The notes under the pieces were generated by a model. That model searched no databases, was not told the DNA's origin, and was given only the letters and a program-made list of their open reading frames with translations. Source: Clostridia bacterium (lineage in GTDB: Bacteria; Bacillota; Clostridia; Oscillospirales; Acutalibacteraceae). Taken from it: a DNA stretch of 42,022 nt. Positions 40,167 to 42,022 of the stretch are shown in pieces (the first letter of the stretch is position 1; the number at the start of each line of letters is the position of its first letter). The translations under genes were made by a program, and so were the position numbers. Location: the NCBI GenBank assembly GCA_017629275.1, contig JAGBXM010000006.1, positions 1 to 42,022 on the forward strand, written 5' to 3'.

Positions 40167-40195
40167 ATTATACCTTTAAAACGTCTTTAAGTCAA
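40167..40195 (-). promoter_or_regulatory. promoter of the trkA-trkH operon
   Basis: On the minus strand TTGACT (40190-40195) and perfect TATAAT (40167-40172) are separated by 17 bases. Transcription would start near 40160, giving a leader of about 85 bases without a recognised riboswitch. Confidence 0.8.
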
Positions 40196-40316
40196 TCATT
40201 GACAAAAACGGACTCGAAATAAAAATTTTAAGTGTGAAAAATCCACCTTTTTGTTCAATTTTCGGGTTGTGAAACCTATTTTGTTGTGTTACACTGAATT
40301 AAAAGGGGGAGATAAT

Positions 40317-41684
40317 ATGTCTTGCTTTGAAATCAAAGGTAAAATGACTGCACGTTTGCCGAAAAGTGCCACTCATCCCGTTATTGCGGAGTTTTTGAAA
40401 AACTTTACCGTAGGTGTTGAGTGGGACGTTTCGTTTGGCGCAGATGACAGTGCTTTTATTTTGGGTTCTGCCGAGCCGATACCGTCCGACGGCGAGGACT
40501 ATTGTCTGAACGTCACGCCCGACGGCGTTGCCATCGCGGGCAGTACCTATGCAGGCTTGATGCGCGGCTTTGTTACCTTGTTGAGCGAAATTTTCTGTAC
40601 GGGCTTTGAACAGTATGCAATCGAGTGTAAACTCGAGAAAGCGACACCAAAAATCGGCTTTCGCTCGGTGCATATCTGCGTGTTCCCCGAAACCAAACTC
40701 GACTTTTTGAGAAAAGTGGTGCGTATGTCGGTAATGGGTAAATATTCGCACCTGATAATTGAGTTCTGGGGTACCCTTAAAATGGAATGCTTCGATCTTC
40801 TGGGGTGGAAGGGTGCTTATACCAAGGCACAGATAAAGGAGGTTTTTGATGAGGTACGGGCTTTCGGCGTCGAAATTATACCTTTCTTCCAGCATTGGGG
40901 ACACGCATCCTTGTCTCGCGGAGGCGCCTCGGGTAAACACGTTGTTCTTGATCAGGATATCCGTTATGAGTATTTATATCGACCGCATTCGGGCGGCTGG
41001 GTATGGGACTTCAAGAATCCCGCAACCCTTGAGCTTTTAAAGGCTGCACGTGACGAGCTTTGCGAATTGTGCGGCGAGGGTGAGTATTTCCATATAGGAT
41101 GTGATGAGGCCGAACACCTTAAAACTGTGGAGCAGGCAAAAGAGGTGGCTGAGCATATCAATACCGTGGCCGCCGACCTGAAACTCAAGGGCCGTCGCGC
41201 CATTGTGTGGGGTGATATGCTGCTTTGTAAATCGGATTTTAAGCCCGGTAATCAGTACGATTGCAATTCTTCGGCCGATGTTGCCAATGCTTTGGTCGAT
41301 GCTTTAAGCCGTGATATTATCATTGCCGATTGGCAGTATGACGTTACCGAAGGTTTGATAGAAACCTCTAAAAGGTTTAAGGATAAGGGTTTTGATGTGT
41401 TGTGCTGTCCGTTTGACAAGCGCACAAACACCGCGTTGTGTGTTGACTCGGTGGTTGAGTACGGTCTTTACGGGTTTATGAAGACAACGTGGCACACGCT
41501 TCACTCATCGCTTTTAATACAGGTGTTGCAGTCAGGTTGGGGGTCTTATGAAGGGAAATATGATCCCGGTTATCGCCCGTTCAGTGCCATGGTCGACCGC
41601 GGCGCGGGAATTTTAAGAAAGTTGAGTCCCTCCGGCGGCGAATATTTAAAGAGCGGTTGGAAAGAAGAACAGATCAATATATAA
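40317..41684 (+). CDS. GH20-like beta-N-acetylhexosaminidase
   Basis: The 455-residue protein has an N-terminal alpha/beta domain (about 1-110) like the GH20b domain and a TIM barrel (about 115-400). The Asp-Glu pair of GH20 enzymes is visible in YFHIGCDEAEHL (D263, E264); E264 would be the acid and D263 would orient the substrate N-acetyl group. Other barrel features are GVEIIPFFQHWGHAS and WGDMLLCKSD. No signal peptide is present, so it probably works on imported N-acetylhexosamine-containing sugars. Sequence distance from classical enzymes leaves the exact substrate open. AAAGGGGGAG (40301-40310) supports the ATG at 40317. TTGTGA and TACACT (40267-40295, 17-base spacing) could be the promoter but lie very close to the start. 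A terminator follows. Confidence 0.8.
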   Translation: MSCFEIKGKMTARLPKSATHPVIAEFLKNFTVGVEWDVSFGADDSAFILGSAEPIPSDGEDYCLNVTPDGVAIAGSTYAGLMRGFVTLLSEIFCTGFEQYAIECKLEKATPKIGFRSVHICVFPETKLDFLRKVVRMSVMGKYSHLIIEFWGTLKMECFDLLGWKGAYTKAQIKEVFDEVRAFGVEIIPFFQHWGHASLSRGGASGKHVVLDQDIRYEYLYRPHSGGWVWDFKNPATLELLKAARDELCELCGEGEYFHIGCDEAEHLKTVEQAKEVAEHINTVAADLKLKGRRAIVWGDMLLCKSDFKPGNQYDCNSSADVANALVDALSRDIIIADWQYDVTEGLIETSKRFKDKGFDVLCCPFDKRTNTALCVDSVVEYGLYGFMKTTWHTLHSSLLIQVLQSGWGSYEGKYDPGYRPFSAMVDRGAGILRKLSPSGGEYLKSGWKEEQINI

Positions 41685-41690
41685 TAGCAA

Positions 41691-41727
41691 CCCGCCCTGC
41701 CGAAATTTCGGCAGGGCGGGGGCTTTT
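41691..41727. terminator. terminator between converging genes
   Basis: CCCGCCCTGCCGAAA (41691-41705) and TTTCGGCAGGGCGGG (41706-41720) form a perfect 15-base inverted repeat, followed by GGCTTTTAT. It can serve both the GH20 gene and the leftward gene that ends at 41764. Confidence 0.85.
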
Positions 41728-41763
41728 ATAAATTGCGTTGTATAAAAGTTATAAGTTCTGAGA

Positions 41764-42021
41764 TTATTTCGAGCAGATTTCATGGACTGTTTTTTTGATG
41801 ACCTCGATGCGGTGCAATGCCGCTTCTCCGAGTTCACCGACCCTTTCGTCGAAGGTGTCGAATTTACTCTCTAAAATGTTACCGCCGAGCAGGGTTTCAA
41901 ACCAGGTTGCACCGACGGCATAGCGGCCGTACAAAAGGTGCATATGAAAACCGTCACGGCAAAGGCTGGGCTCCTGCGGATAGTTGAACTCGGGGGTCGA
42001 GCGCAAAGCCTGAATAACATC
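41764..42021 (-). CDS. C-terminal end of a probable DUF4886/SGNH-like protein
   Basis: The frame is open to the right edge; no stop occurs before the end, so the start lies outside. The visible 85 residues begin DVIQALRSTPEFNYPQEP and include LCRDGFHMHLLYGRYAVGATWFETLL. The D-G-F-H-x-x-x-x-x-G-R-Y pattern is the C-terminal Asp-His motif of DUF4886-type SGNH-fold hydrolases, with the histidine as the likely catalytic base. A TTG at 42006 could be read as a start but lies mid-domain. The tail is charged and helical. The call is tentative because only the end is visible. Confidence 0.6.
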   Translation of the reverse strand, partial: DVIQALRSTPEFNYPQEPSLCRDGFHMHLLYGRYAVGATWFETLLGGNILESKFDTFDERVGELGEAALHRIEVIKKTVHEICSK

Positions 42022-42022
42022 A

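Overview
The window looks like chromosomal DNA of an uncultured member of Clostridia (Bacillota). This is inferred from gene families and gene order: a CpsB-type PHP phosphatase next to Wzz/BY-kinase fusions, YitT with DUF2179, ZapA followed by a U32 protein, TrkH/TrkA, an HtpG of 632 residues, strong AGGAGG-type ribosome binding sites and sigma-A-type promoters with 17-base spacers. No plasmid replication gene, integrase, transposase, phage gene or CRISPR array was found. A tRNA-Val(GAC) lies at 24279-24354.

Layout. 1-2.4 kb: the end of a GH63/MGH1-like glycoside hydrolase, a decayed SGNH-hydrolase remnant not reported by simple ORF calling, and a PHP-domain metallohydrolase. 2.4-10.1 kb: a self-contained four-gene operon with its own promoter, a structured leader and a strong terminator. 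It encodes a Lon-like AAA+ ATPase with no protease domain, a large SF2/SNF2-type helicase, a MoxR-type AAA+ ATPase, and a protein joining an HExxH zinc-peptidase motif to a VWA domain with an intact MIDAS. This is the strongest candidate for an undescribed system: two AAA+ motors, a DNA translocase and a possible effector/peptidase, tightly coupled. 10.1-11.5 kb: a small protein of 14-residue repeats with its own promoter, a divergent small-protein/XRE-regulator pair with an operator inside the promoter, and a patch of hairpin repeats.

11.5-21.2 kb: an MFS transporter, then leftward genes for polysaccharide chain-length control (two tandem Wzz/BY-kinase fusions, a membrane-anchored Ig-like protein, a CpsB phosphatase), O-acetylhomoserine sulfhydrylase, two single-module TrkA/KtrA proteins, a small DUF3006-like protein and a YitT transporter. 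21.4-24.3 kb: rightward TraX-like acyltransferase, GT2 glycosyltransferase and a membrane protein, probably a surface-glycan operon. 24.5-29.7 kb: leftward MacB-like ABC transporter fusion, transglutaminase-like lipoprotein and a reduced LCP-like membrane protein.

29.7-37.0 kb: rightward VanZ-like protein, GNAT acetyltransferase, GH78-like rhamnosidase, ZapA, U32 protein, HtpG and a 55-residue membrane peptide. 37.1-42.0 kb: leftward trkA-trkH potassium-uptake operon, a GH20-like hexosaminidase and the 3' end of a probable DUF4886/SGNH-like gene. Functions are called from motifs and remembered family features; no database search was run. Three gene-free stretches exceed 300 bases (2397-2778, 10962-11505, 24355-24683), and each is described in its own entry.
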